DNA from: a virus
IMG/VR virus record: IMGVR_UViG_3300032083_004035
Location: 1-40,029 of that record
DNA length: 40,029 nucleotides
Strand: one strand, 5' to 3'
Position 1 is the first letter of the stretch. Each line of letters starts with the position of its first letter. This document shows positions 13,998-21,406 of the stretch, in pieces. The notes under the pieces are model-generated. The model did not search any database. It was given only the letters and a program-made list of their open reading frames with translations, and was not told where the DNA came from. The position numbers were made by a program, and so were the translations under genes.

Positions 13998-14544
13998 CGC
14001 AACGGCGTCGCTGTTTGCGTTTTCGGCAAGGATGGCTCCTGAGGCAGGGCTCGTTTGCGAGTTCGGCGTGAGGGGCGGCGGTTCGGTCCGGCATATCATC
14101 CGGGAGTTCGGCCGGCCGGTTTACGGCTTCGACAGTTTTGCAGGCCTTCCCGAGCCTTGGTTTAAGGGGCCGAGCTTTGAGGCGCCCATCGGGTATTTTG
14201 CTTCAGAGGTTCCCGAGATCGGCGGGCTTACCGTTGTCGAGGGGCTGTTTGAGGACACGGTTCCGGCGTTTTTCGCAGAGTACAAGGAGCCGATCCGGTT
14301 CGCGCATATCGACTGCGACCTCTATTCGTCCACCAAGACGGTTCTTGATGCGATGCGGCCAAACCTCGTTCCGGGGTCGGTCATTCAGTTCGACGAACTC
14401 TGCAAGTTCGAGCTTTCGAATTACGACTATTGGCGGGACGGAGAGTGGCGGGCGCTTGAGGAAAGCGGCCTTGAATGGGAGCCGCTGGCGAGAACCAGGC
14501 ACGAGCAGGCGGTGATAAGGATCGTCGGCAATGGCCGTAAATGA
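13978..14544 (+). CDS. TylF-like SAM-dependent methyltransferase
   Basis: A 188-residue Rossmann-type protein. Motif I is CEFGVRGGGSVRHI (27-40), followed by YGFDSFAGLPEPW (49-61, acidic Asp52) and a metal-site-like AHIDCDLYSS (109-118, Asp112, Asp114), then VIQFDEL (Asp139). This is the macrocin O-methyltransferase (TylF) pattern, enzymes that methylate sugar hydroxyls in a metal-dependent way. The start TTG 13978 has GGAGG eight bases upstream (13965-13969) inside the portal gene. Shorter than TylF at the N-terminus. Placed among head genes it may methylate a glycan on the virion or host surface; substrate unknown. Confidence 0.8.
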   Translation: MWPVVVDATASLFAFSARMAPEAGLVCEFGVRGGGSVRHIIREFGRPVYGFDSFAGLPEPWFKGPSFEAPIGYFASEVPEIGGLTVVEGLFEDTVPAFFAEYKEPIRFAHIDCDLYSSTKTVLDAMRPNLVPGSVIQFDELCKFELSNYDYWRDGEWRALEESGLEWEPLARTRHEQAVIRIVGNGRK

Positions 14545-15529
14545 CGACCTCGCCGATGACGCGCTGTTGCGCAGCGTCCGCTACATGCGCGCAACCAATG
14601 CGACATGGCAAACGCTGTTGCCAATCCTGCGCAGGGCCGAACGCGACTTAATCGCGAAAATCGAGGATGGCGCGCCGCGCACGCTCGCCAGCCAAAGGGC
14701 GGAGCGGCTTCTAAGGTCCGTCCGGGAAATCATCGAGAACGGCTCGGAGGCGTTCTATAAGGAGCTTGAGCAGACCGGCAAAAGGCTGGCTGAAGTCGAG
14801 GAAGCAGCGGCGCTCCAGTCGTTGCAGGCCCGCGTTCCCGTTGATGTGGAATGGGTTCGGCCATCGGCCCGCCTTCTGGAGGCGGTTGCTGTTTCCAAGC
14901 CGTTCGAAGGGGCGCTCTTAAAGGACCATCTCGCCAAGTGGTCTGCGGATACGATCTTCGCCATGCGGGCCGAGATCAGAACCGCGATAGTCGTTGGCGA
15001 GGGCATAGAGCCGATGCAGCGCCGACTGCGCCGTGTCGCCGACATCAAGATCAGGGAAGCGCGGACGATTGCGCGGACCTATACCAGCCACGTTACCAAC
15101 GAGGCGCGCGCTATCCTCTACGCCGAGAATTCGGACGTAATCCTGAAAGAGCAATGGGTCGCGACGCTGGACGACCGGACCTGCCCGATCTGCGGCGCGC
15201 TTGACGGCAAGACCTACGAGCTGGGGAAAGGCCCTCGGGCGCCCATTCACCATAACTGCCGGTGCGTGAGAATTCCTATCACGCGGGCGGCGAAGGCTCT
15301 CAGAGAAAAGGGCCTTATCGGTCCGCGCGCGGCCAAGGACGCGGAAAGCAAGGGCATGACGGGCAAGGTTCCGTCAGACATGACCTTCCCGCAGTGGTTG
15401 AAAAGACAGCCGGAAAGCGTCCAGAAAGAGGTATTGGGCGCCTCGCGGTATGAGATGTTTAAAGACGGCGCGAATTTTGATAAGTTCGTCAACGACGAAA
15501 ACGAAATTATTCCGTTGAGGGATTTATGA
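14531..15529 (+). CDS. Head morphogenesis protein (SPP1 gp7/Mu F-like)
   Basis: A 332-residue protein; residues about 175-255 show the family core: REARTIARTYTSHVTNEARA, WVATLDDRTCPICGALDGK, and PIHHNCRCVRIP, a Cys/His site characteristic of phage Mu F / SPP1 gp7 head morphogenesis proteins, minor capsid components bound to the portal. The N-terminal half is helical. The start overlaps the methyltransferase end by 14 bases. Its last codons (LRDL-stop) lie in the first of three copies of a 15-base repeat. Confidence 0.9.
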   Translation: MAVNDDLADDALLRSVRYMRATNATWQTLLPILRRAERDLIAKIEDGAPRTLASQRAERLLRSVREIIENGSEAFYKELEQTGKRLAEVEEAAALQSLQARVPVDVEWVRPSARLLEAVAVSKPFEGALLKDHLAKWSADTIFAMRAEIRTAIVVGEGIEPMQRRLRRVADIKIREARTIARTYTSHVTNEARAILYAENSDVILKEQWVATLDDRTCPICGALDGKTYELGKGPRAPIHHNCRCVRIPITRAAKALREKGLIGPRAAKDAESKGMTGKVPSDMTFPQWLKRQPESVQKEVLGASRYEMFKDGANFDKFVNDENEIIPLRDL

Positions 15530-15732
15530 TTTTCGAGACAATCGCTGCCCTTGCTGTCCTCGATGAAATCGAAAGCCAGAATCAGCCACGGCGCCCGTTG
15601 CCTTACAAGCGGCGCACGCCGCGCGACGATTGTTATCATGGCGCTTGGAATTGGCGCGACTGCGGGGAGTGTTCAAAGCTTGGCCGCAAGGTGATGACGC
15701 ATGAAGATGCCGTCGCCAATACGAATATTTGA
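15526..15732 (+). CDS. Hypothetical protein (68 aa)
   Basis: ATG 15526 overlaps the upstream stop (ATGA) and has GAGGG six bases before it, inside repeat copy 1. The 68-residue product has a short hydrophobic N-terminus and a basic middle with a Cys/His cluster (DDCYHGAWNWRDCGECSKLG) that could bind zinc. Family not recognised; probably an acquired accessory gene. Confidence 0.6.
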   Translation: MIFETIAALAVLDEIESQNQPRRPLPYKRRTPRDDCYHGAWNWRDCGECSKLGRKVMTHEDAVANTNI

Positions 15733-15739
15733 GGGATTT

Positions 15740-15916
15740 ATGACGCTTGAGCAATTAAAGCGACTGCCGAAACTTGATGAGAATGCGACATTTTTCGGCA
15801 TTAAAGTTTCGGAGTTGGACCGAGATGGCCTGTTAGTATTGGCCGAATGCTTGCGCAGCGAGACCGCCTCAGCCCGCGAGCGTGTTAAAGAGATTGTTCG
15901 GCTGAACAGCCTTTGA
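15740..15916 (+). CDS. Hypothetical protein (58 aa)
   Basis: Starts at ATG 15740 in repeat copy 2, with GAGG six bases upstream; a longer in-frame ATG at 15701 lies within the previous gene and lacks a ribosome site. The product is soluble, acidic and largely helical (SELDRDGLLVLAECLRSETA, RVKEIVRLNSL). Not recognised. Confidence 0.6.
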   Translation: MTLEQLKRLPKLDENATFFGIKVSELDRDGLLVLAECLRSETASARERVKEIVRLNSL

Positions 15917-15923
15917 GGGATTT

Positions 15924-16067
15924 ATGATGCGCCTGCGTGAATGGCAGAAAGAAATCCTGATCGGTGTTGTGATCGCGGCGCTGTTAGCGCCTGCGCTAAT
16001 TTGGGCAGAGCAGGCGCAGAAAAACGGAGTGTTTTGTTTGGCCGGCCCCTGCGCGCGCAGTGAGTAG
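15924..16067 (+). CDS. Small single-pass membrane protein (47 aa)
   Basis: Starts at ATG 15924 in repeat copy 3, preceded by GAGG, and ends at TAG 16065-16067. Residues about 10-28 (EILIGVVIAALLAPALIWA) form a membrane segment behind a basic N-terminus; the C-terminal part has two Cys. It overlaps the GTG start of the next gene. Function unknown. Confidence 0.55.
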   Translation: MMRLREWQKEILIGVVIAALLAPALIWAEQAQKNGVFCLAGPCARSE

Positions 16068-16341
16068 CGGCGAATACCGCTGCCCAAACTGCCTGAAAGA
16101 AGGAAGGTCCGGCCTCAACCTAGGCCTGCAACTTCCGGGTGTGCCGCTTCAATACGGCGCCCCCATGATAGAGATAGTTCCTCCATACTGGATCGTTTGC
16201 CTCACCTGCTACGCAGCAGATGTTCCCGGCGTGAAGGGTCAGCGCGGCGTTATCATGGAGGTGGCCGAGTGGGGCGAGGTTCTGTCGCTCCCGCCTGACG
16301 GAATATGGCGACCAACTAAGCCGAATTCGCCTTCGGGATAA
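16060..16341 (+). CDS. Zinc-ribbon-like hypothetical protein
   Basis: A 93-residue protein from GTG 16060. Cys8-x2-Cys11 (YRCPNCLKEG) and a second pair CLTCYAADVPG further on form a probable four-Cys zinc ribbon. The remainder is beta-rich with a conserved-looking hydrophobic stretch (IEIVPPYWIVCLTC). Unknown function. It is the last gene before the hairpin cluster and terminator at 16374-16427. Confidence 0.6.
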   Translation: MSSGEYRCPNCLKEGRSGLNLGLQLPGVPLQYGAPMIEIVPPYWIVCLTCYAADVPGVKGQRGVIMEVAEWGEVLSLPPDGIWRPTKPNSPSG

Positions 16342-16373
16342 TCGAATTCGACTAACAACCGCGAAACCATATC

Positions 16374-16427
16374 GGGCGCAAGCCCCTTGCCGGATGGTCC
16401 GGCAGCCCCGCTTCGGCGGGGTTTTTT
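16374..16427 (+). terminator. Three contiguous hairpins ending in a strong intrinsic terminator
   Basis: GGGC-GCAA-GCCC (16374-16385), TGCCGGA-TGG-TCCGGCA (16388-16404) and CCCCGC-TTCG-GCGGGG (16406-16421) followed by TTTTTT (16422-16427). The last is a textbook terminator; the first two are perfect stems, one with a GNRA loop. They separate the head morphogenesis block from scaffold and capsid genes. A short sRNA or an attenuator is possible. Confidence 0.85.
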
Positions 16428-16470
16428 CATGCCCGGCGTCAGCCGGATTGCTCTAGGAGTAAATGAGACT

Positions 16471-17280
16471 ATGCCGCAAGAACTGACATTTTCGTTGCCG
16501 GACGTGGATTCAATCGACCAGGTTCCGGAGGAGTACCGCCCCTTTTACTTCGAAAAAGAAGGCAAGGTTCAGAAGCAAAACCCGGCGGCCATGGCGTCAA
16601 CCATGGCGAAAATCCGCAGGGATAACGAGAAGACGGCGAACGAGCTTCTTGAAGCGCAGAATACGCTCGCATCCTACCGCGACGTGTTCGGCGACGACGC
16701 TCCAGATCTTGACGAGATCAAGGCGCTAAGGGCCAAAGCCGCTCGCGCTGATGAGCTGCCGACCGATCAGGAGGTGGAAAAGCGCATCAAGCTTGTCGAA
16801 GAAAACTTCAAAAAGCAGCTTGCGCTCAAAGACAGCGACATCAAAAGCCGCGAACTCACCATCGAAAAAGTCACCATCTCCGGAATGCTCAAGGAAGCGC
16901 TCCGGGCGGCGGATGCGAATACGGACGGGCTCGACCTCCTCCCGGACATCATGCGCAAGCGCGTCGAGAAAGTCATTGAAGCGGACGGCAGCGTGAAGCT
17001 CCACCCCCTCGATGAGGACGGCACGCGCATGTATGCGGAGGACGGCTCCGAGGCGACGCTTGTCGATCTCGCAAACGAGTTCCGCAACAAAAGACCGATT
17101 TTCTTCAACGGCTCCGGCGCCAGAGGCACGGGCTCGAATGGAGAGGCTGCCGTTGTCCCGGCCGGATCAAAGGACTGGTACAAAATGAGCCCGCAGGAAA
17201 AAGCGGACTTCAGGAAGAAGCATGGACCCGCCGCAGCGCGGGCGCTTATGCAGAAGTCGTCGGCTCCCGCAGGCCACTAA
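16471..17280 (+). CDS. Capsid scaffolding protein
   Basis: The frame is open from 16387 but passes through the terminator; ATG 16471 is the credible start, with AGGAG at 16455-16459. The 269-residue product is charged and mostly helical, with a long coiled-coil-like region (about residues 45-150: ENFKKQLALKDSDIKSREL) and a Lys-rich C-terminal helix (SPQEKADFRKKHGPAAARAL), as usual for internal scaffolds. Position directly before the major capsid gene supports the call. No protease domain is seen. Confidence 0.8.
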   Translation: MPQELTFSLPDVDSIDQVPEEYRPFYFEKEGKVQKQNPAAMASTMAKIRRDNEKTANELLEAQNTLASYRDVFGDDAPDLDEIKALRAKAARADELPTDQEVEKRIKLVEENFKKQLALKDSDIKSRELTIEKVTISGMLKEALRAADANTDGLDLLPDIMRKRVEKVIEADGSVKLHPLDEDGTRMYAEDGSEATLVDLANEFRNKRPIFFNGSGARGTGSNGEAAVVPAGSKDWYKMSPQEKADFRKKHGPAAARALMQKSSAPAGH

Positions 17281-17287
17281 GTCAATC

Positions 17288-17344
17288 CAATCCCCATGGA
17301 TTGCAACGCCGCGCCACGAGCGCGTTGCCGGTTAGGCCGGTTTT
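17288..17344 (+). promoter_or_regulatory. Two or three hairpins between scaffold and capsid genes
   Basis: CAATCC-CCAT-GGATTG (17288-17303), GCAACGC (17303-17309) pairing with GCGTTGC (17322-17328), then CCGG-ttagg-CCGG followed by TTTT (17341-17344). The last resembles a weak terminator. Such structures may limit transcription or stabilise the capsid mRNA end. Seen by eye only. Confidence 0.5.
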
Positions 17345-17380
17345 CATCGTTGAAACTGCCAAACCGCAAGGAGACATATC

Positions 17381-18394
17381 ATGGGTATTGGCGTCATCGG
17401 CACTGACGTTGGTCAGTTTGCTGAAAACTTCTCGATGGGCGAGGAAGAAATGATCGCCCAGAATATCAATGCTCTCGCGCAAGCGGGCGGCATGTTTCGC
17501 GTTGTAGACCAACGCTTCAAGGGACAGTACGTCTACAACAACGTGCGTCGCCGGTATGCTGCGGGCGTTTCCCGCCGCGATCCGACCTCCACGTCTGGCG
17601 CGACTGACATTCCCGTGCAGGCGACTTCCGACACGCGCGTCAAGCTGAAGCGCACGTGGGGTCCTTTCGCCAACACGAAAGACGCCTGGTATGAAATGAT
17701 CTCCGATGCAGGCGGCTCTGTCGAGGCGCTGGCGCAGGAGAAAGGCCGCGAGGCTGCGGAAGATCAGGTTCAGGACTGGCTCAACACCGGCCTTCGCGCC
17801 TGCCGCGCAGCGCTTGTGACCGACGCCACGAACGAGCATGACATCACCGGCGCGTCAACGACCACGCTGAATTCTGGTGCGCTTATCGACGGCGCTGCGA
17901 AGTTCGGCGACGCCTTCATGAGCCGCATCGTCGGCTGGATCGGCCACTCTACGGCGTTCTTCAACCTCATGAAGGACCAGACCGTCACGCTCAAAACGAC
18001 CGGCATTTCGGACGTTTCGCTGGCGGAAGGCACGGTTCGCACCCTCGGCAAGCCGTTCATCGTGACTGACTCGCCATCGCTGGTAGTCACGACCGGCACG
18101 GGCACGGCGCAGGTGACGAAATATCACACGCTCGCCCTTGTCGCAGGCGCCATCCACCTGGACAACTCGCGTCCTCTCGACGTGGCGATTGACCAGATCA
18201 CCGGCCTCAACAACCTCGTGGTCCGCCTGCAGGGCGAATACGACTTCAACGTCGGCCTGAAAGGCTTCCAGTGGGATACGACCAACGGCGGCGCCAACCC
18301 GACCGACGCCAACGTCGGCCTCGGCACCAACTGGGATCAGACCGGCACGTCGAACAAGGACCTTCCGGGCCTTGTCATCACGTCCCTTGGTTAA
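17381..18394 (+). CDS. Major capsid protein
   Basis: A 337-residue protein with AAGGAG before ATG 17381, the best ribosome site in this region, as expected for an abundant product. It follows the scaffold gene and precedes the connectors. Segments such as VYNNVRRRYAAGVSRRDPTS and GSVEALAQEKGREAAEDQVQDWLNTGLRACRAAL (split here by composition, helical spine-like) and a beta-rich C-terminal half fit an HK97-fold coat. The family itself is inferred mainly from position and composition. The gene for a glycosyltransferase-like protein begins inside its 3' end. Confidence 0.85.
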   Translation: MGIGVIGTDVGQFAENFSMGEEEMIAQNINALAQAGGMFRVVDQRFKGQYVYNNVRRRYAAGVSRRDPTSTSGATDIPVQATSDTRVKLKRTWGPFANTKDAWYEMISDAGGSVEALAQEKGREAAEDQVQDWLNTGLRACRAALVTDATNEHDITGASTTTLNSGALIDGAAKFGDAFMSRIVGWIGHSTAFFNLMKDQTVTLKTTGISDVSLAEGTVRTLGKPFIVTDSPSLVVTTGTGTAQVTKYHTLALVAGAIHLDNSRPLDVAIDQITGLNNLVVRLQGEYDFNVGLKGFQWDTTNGGANPTDANVGLGTNWDQTGTSNKDLPGLVITSLG

Positions 18395-19235
18395 TTGGGG
18401 CGTTTACGGAGATTCGCGCCATTGCGTGGAGCTCCGAACCTTTATGGAGGGGCTGACAGCTTCAGCCCTTCCATACAAGGAAAGACATCATAACGGCTTT
18501 GCTCCAAGGGGGCAGACCGAAGACTTCTGCCCGGTTGTGGTGACGGGCCTTCGGGCCGAGGGCGCCATGATCCGGGACGCCTATAACGAGCTTGGCGTTC
18601 CATGCATCGTTATTGACTACGGCTACCTATCCCGGGTGTCCGGCAAGGCGACGTTTCAGACGGGGCACTGGCAAGTCGGCGTTGACCGGCTGGGCTGGGT
18701 TCCGAAATTCGCCTGTCCTTCGGATCGCTTCGACGCGCTCGGCATAGAGCTTCTGAAGCAGCCGCGTCAGGGAAAACGGATTTACGTCTGCGGACAGCAT
18801 GACGGTGACCCGTCGCACGGCCTCTCCCGCAAGGGAATTATCGAATGGGCCATGACGACGATCAACGATCTGCGCTTTGTCACGGAGCGGGAGATTGTCT
18901 GGCGGGCGCACCCGGACAGCCAGATCGGCATCGGAAATGTTGAGAACTCAACGGGGCCGATTGATTGGGGCGATGTTCACTGCATCGTCACGATCAACTC
19001 GAATATCGGTCATGAGGCGCTGATTAACGGCGTGCCGGTCATCTGCGATCCAGGCGCGCCTTATGCGGAACTGGCGAACGACTGCTTTTCGGAAGGCCTG
19101 TTCATGCCGGATGCAAAGCTCCGGAAGAAGTATTTCTCGCGCCTCGCCTACGGGCAGTGGACGCTTGAGGAAATCAGAAGCGGCCTGCCGCAGCGCTGGC
19201 TGGTCGAAAACGGACTGACAGAGAAAAGGAATTGA
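18372..19235 (+). CDS. KpsC/KpsS-like glycosyltransferase candidate
   Basis: A 287-residue protein of GT-B appearance. The C-terminal half holds REIVWRAHPDSQ (173-184) and DVHCIVTINSNIGHEALING then VPVICDPGAPYAELA (201-235), which resembles the nucleotide-sugar-binding region of capsular polysaccharide (KpsC/KpsS, Kdo transferase-like) enzymes: a His-Pro, a Ser/Asn turn, then Glu in GHEAL. The N-terminal half has Rossmann-like strands (VVVTGLRAEG, CIVIDYGY). It starts at TTG 18372, overlapping the capsid end by 23 bases, with AAGGA at 18356-18360; later TTG/GTG starts are possible. It may add sugar to a virion protein or a host surface glycan. Confidence 0.65.
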   Translation: MSSRPLVNWGVYGDSRHCVELRTFMEGLTASALPYKERHHNGFAPRGQTEDFCPVVVTGLRAEGAMIRDAYNELGVPCIVIDYGYLSRVSGKATFQTGHWQVGVDRLGWVPKFACPSDRFDALGIELLKQPRQGKRIYVCGQHDGDPSHGLSRKGIIEWAMTTINDLRFVTEREIVWRAHPDSQIGIGNVENSTGPIDWGDVHCIVTINSNIGHEALINGVPVICDPGAPYAELANDCFSEGLFMPDAKLRKKYFSRLAYGQWTLEEIRSGLPQRWLVENGLTEKRN

Positions 19236-19237
19236 CG

Positions 19238-19609
19238 ATGAAAGCCGTTCTTTATTTCAGCGCGGGCGATCTCGACAAGGCGCGCCTTGCAATGGCGAAG
19301 CTGAAGGTTGCGGGATACAGCATTCATTGGGCGCCGTCCGATGACTTCAACGATCCGCGCGACATGGAAGTCGTGGACGAGGTGTTTCTTGTCTCCGAGG
19401 CGCCGAAGGTTGAGGCGGCATACGCTGCGCGAGGCGTCAAGGTCACGAAGGCGTTCGACGATGCGCCGACCAACATGCTCTATGTTGTGAATGACGGTCC
19501 AGTACCGGTTCCGGACCAAGAACCACCCATTGCCGATGCAGCGGAGAGCGAGGAGCCGGAAACGCCTTCGCGCCGCCGTGGGCGGAAGCGCTTCGACGCT
19601 GAAGAATAG
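19238..19609 (+). CDS. Hypothetical protein (123 aa)
   Basis: AAGGA at 19226-19230 points to ATG 19238 rather than the TTG at 19232. Residues 1-75 look like a small alpha/beta domain (KAVLYFSAGDLDKARLAMAK, SIHWAPSDDF, VDEVFLVSEAPKVEAAYAA), followed by an acidic, Pro/Glu-rich tail ending in a basic patch (SRRRGRKRF). No family recognised. Lying between the capsid and connector genes, it may be a head accessory or belong with the preceding enzyme. Confidence 0.65.
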   Translation: MKAVLYFSAGDLDKARLAMAKLKVAGYSIHWAPSDDFNDPRDMEVVDEVFLVSEAPKVEAAYAARGVKVTKAFDDAPTNMLYVVNDGPVPVPDQEPPIADAAESEEPETPSRRRGRKRFDAEE

Positions 19610-19626
19610 CCCGGCGCTCATGAGCT

Positions 19627-20217
19627 ATGTCCGATGGGTTCGGTGCTGATGGTTTCCTCTACGATGTCGAAACCTATGAGGAAGTGTACGAGACGATGCT
19701 GACCATTGAGGACGGCTCTATCGTTGAGGACGCGGACTCGTACTGCGAAATTGCGGACGTGGAGACCTATGCGACCCGCTACGGCTTCTCCTTCTCCGCC
19801 GAGGATCTGGCGCAGGAGCAGGCCATCCTTCGGGCCATGATCTATATCGAGAGCTTCGAGGATTACTTTCAGGGAAGCCGGGTGAGCGCGCTTCAGGAGC
19901 TTTCGTGGCCGCGCGCCTATGTGCCGAACAAGCTGGGCACGGCTTACCTCGCGAGCGACGCCATTCCGAACGGCGTCAAGAATGCCCTGAGCGAGGCCGC
20001 GATTGCGGAGCTGGCGTCTCCCGGCGTTTTGACGGCGACCGTCAGCCACAGCAACGCCAATGTGAAGCGCAAGCGCGACAAGATCGGGCCGCTCGAAACA
20101 GAAGTTGAGTATTTCGGCGGGGTATCGCTGGACGCGAAAACCTACACCCGCATTCTTGAGTTTCTGCGGCCGTACTTCAGAACCGCAAAATCCGCCTATT
20201 CGGTGCGCGGCCACTAA
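19627..20217 (+). CDS. Head-tail adaptor (DnaT-like phage family)
   Basis: A 196-residue protein. Residues about 35-115 (YCEIADVETYATRYG, LAQEQAILRAMIYIESFEDY, LQELSWPRAYV, AIPNGVKNALSEAAIAEL) match the phage family often labelled DnaT-like ssDNA-binding, in practice placed as the head-tail adaptor or head completion protein after the major capsid gene. The C-terminal IGPLETEVEYFGG strand is usual for that family. It ends in a TAATG overlap with the next connector. Confidence 0.8.
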   Translation: MSDGFGADGFLYDVETYEEVYETMLTIEDGSIVEDADSYCEIADVETYATRYGFSFSAEDLAQEQAILRAMIYIESFEDYFQGSRVSALQELSWPRAYVPNKLGTAYLASDAIPNGVKNALSEAAIAELASPGVLTATVSHSNANVKRKRDKIGPLETEVEYFGGVSLDAKTYTRILEFLRPYFRTAKSAYSVRGH

Positions 20218-20588
20218 TGACCCTCGGAACTGACTTTGCAGAGCTGGCTGTTGAGAAAATCACCAATGGCGAGCTGTGGACCCATTCGGCGACGTTCACC
20301 TACGGCCCCCGGCGCGTGAAGGCCAACCCGTGGGAAGAGGCGACGGACGGAACGGCGATTGATCCGCAGACGCTTCAGGTAGCCGCCTTCCCGGTTGAAA
20401 AGGCGCTGGAAGAAGGCGGCGTGAAACGGGCCATGTGGGAAATCTACGTTCCTGCAACGACTATAACGGTGCGGCCCACCGAAGAGGACACGGTTACTCT
20501 GGACGGTCTGCGCTGCGAAATTCTTTCCTGCACGCCCATCGGGGCTAACGGAACTAACGCGGTTTACCAGATCATGGCGCTGCGCTGA
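20217..20588 (+). CDS. Head closure/stopper-type connector
   Basis: A 123-residue beta-rich protein (patterns AAFPVEKALEEGGVK, WEIYVPATTITVRPTEEDT, ILSCTPIGANGTNAVYQIMAL) placed between the adaptor and an HK97 gp10-like gene, the standard place of the head closure or stopper. Assignment is by synteny and by the barrel-like strand pattern. One-base overlaps with both neighbours. Confidence 0.65.
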   Translation: MTLGTDFAELAVEKITNGELWTHSATFTYGPRRVKANPWEEATDGTAIDPQTLQVAAFPVEKALEEGGVKRAMWEIYVPATTITVRPTEEDTVTLDGLRCEILSCTPIGANGTNAVYQIMALR

Positions 20589-20929
20589 TGGCTGAGTGGG
20601 AAATCGACCTAGACGAGTTTTTCGACGAGGCGGAAAGCAACCTGCTCGCGGACTTCCGCGCTCTGGGGCTCGAACTGCTAGGGCGGCTCATTCTCCTGAC
20701 GCCAGTGGATACGGGACGGCTGCGCTCAGCGTGGCTAATCTCTGTCGATGGGCCATCCTTTGAAGAAACCGCGCCCGGGCGCGGGCAGGGGCAACTGGTC
20801 AAGGCGGACATTACGTCCCGCATCTATCTGCAAAACAACGTCGAATACGGTCCATACGTCAACTCCGGCACGGAGCGCATGGCGGGCCGGTTCTTTGTCG
20901 AGGGCGCGATTGAGTCGCTGCAAGGGTAG
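20588..20929 (+). CDS. HK97 gp10-like neck/tail protein
   Basis: A 113-residue protein containing LLTPVDTGRLRSAW, the hallmark TPVDTGxLRxSW of HK97 gp10-like tail completion proteins, and VEYGPYVNSGTERM near the C-terminus. Acts at the head-tail joint. The start shares one base with the preceding stop (TGATG). Confidence 0.85.
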   Translation: MAEWEIDLDEFFDEAESNLLADFRALGLELLGRLILLTPVDTGRLRSAWLISVDGPSFEETAPGRGQGQLVKADITSRIYLQNNVEYGPYVNSGTERMAGRFFVEGAIESLQG

Positions 20930-20932
20930 GGC

Positions 20933-21367
20933 ATGTTCACCGAGGCGCTTGAGACGGCTTTCAAGACAAAGCTGAAAGCCTTCGCGCAGACGAATACGCT
21001 TGCCGTCGATTGGGGCGACGAGAAGGAATACAAGCCCGTCAAGGCGAACTGGCTGAGGCCGCGTCTCAATCCGGCGCCTACTGTTCCGGGGCCGACGCAG
21101 GCCGGACCGCTCAGGGGCACGCTGCGCGGCATGTACTCCGTCGAGTGCATGACGCCGATTGAAAGCGGTCATGCTGCAGCATACGCGCTGGCCGACGACA
21201 TAGGCCAGCACTTCATGCCGGACTGGTCGGAGCCGGGTTATCTCGACTCTGACGATTGCGTCATTCGCCTGCGGGTTCCGACTATCGACAGGCTCGATCC
21301 GTTTCCGGTCTTCAACCGGGCCGTCATTCACATTCCATACCTCGTCTACGCCATGACAGTTGCGTAG
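20933..21367 (+). CDS. Tail terminator-like protein
   Basis: A 144-residue protein three bases after the gp10-like stop. Its outline (N-terminal helix MFTEALETAFKTKLKAF, NWLRPRLNPAPTVPG, GMYSVECMTPIESG, long helix HAAAYALADDIGQHF, and two C-terminal strands) is that of tail terminator (gpU/DUF4128-like) proteins, which cap the tail tube. Synteny directly before the tail tube gene agrees. Confidence 0.75.
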   Translation: MFTEALETAFKTKLKAFAQTNTLAVDWGDEKEYKPVKANWLRPRLNPAPTVPGPTQAGPLRGTLRGMYSVECMTPIESGHAAAYALADDIGQHFMPDWSEPGYLDSDDCVIRLRVPTIDRLDPFPVFNRAVIHIPYLVYAMTVA

Positions 21368-21406
21368 CGGGGCCTTTCAAAAGCCAAAACCGAAGGAGAC
21401 TGACCA

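Larger units (their letters stand above)
15515..15927 (+). repeat. Three copies of a 15-base stop/SD/start repeat
   Basis: TTGAGGGATTTATGA occurs exactly at 15515-15529, 15729-15743 and 15913-15927. Each copy supplies GAGG and the ATG of the following small gene. In copy 1 it is read as the C-terminal LRDL-stop of the head morphogenesis gene; in copies 2 and 3 it contains the TGA stop of the upstream small gene. The copies bracket two small genes (15526-15732 and 15740-15916). Confidence 0.9.

Noticed and set aside
16322-16350. CGAATTCG occurring twice, 21 bp apart
   Set aside because: An 8-base palindrome repeated once, partly inside a coding sequence, is too weak to call a regulatory site.
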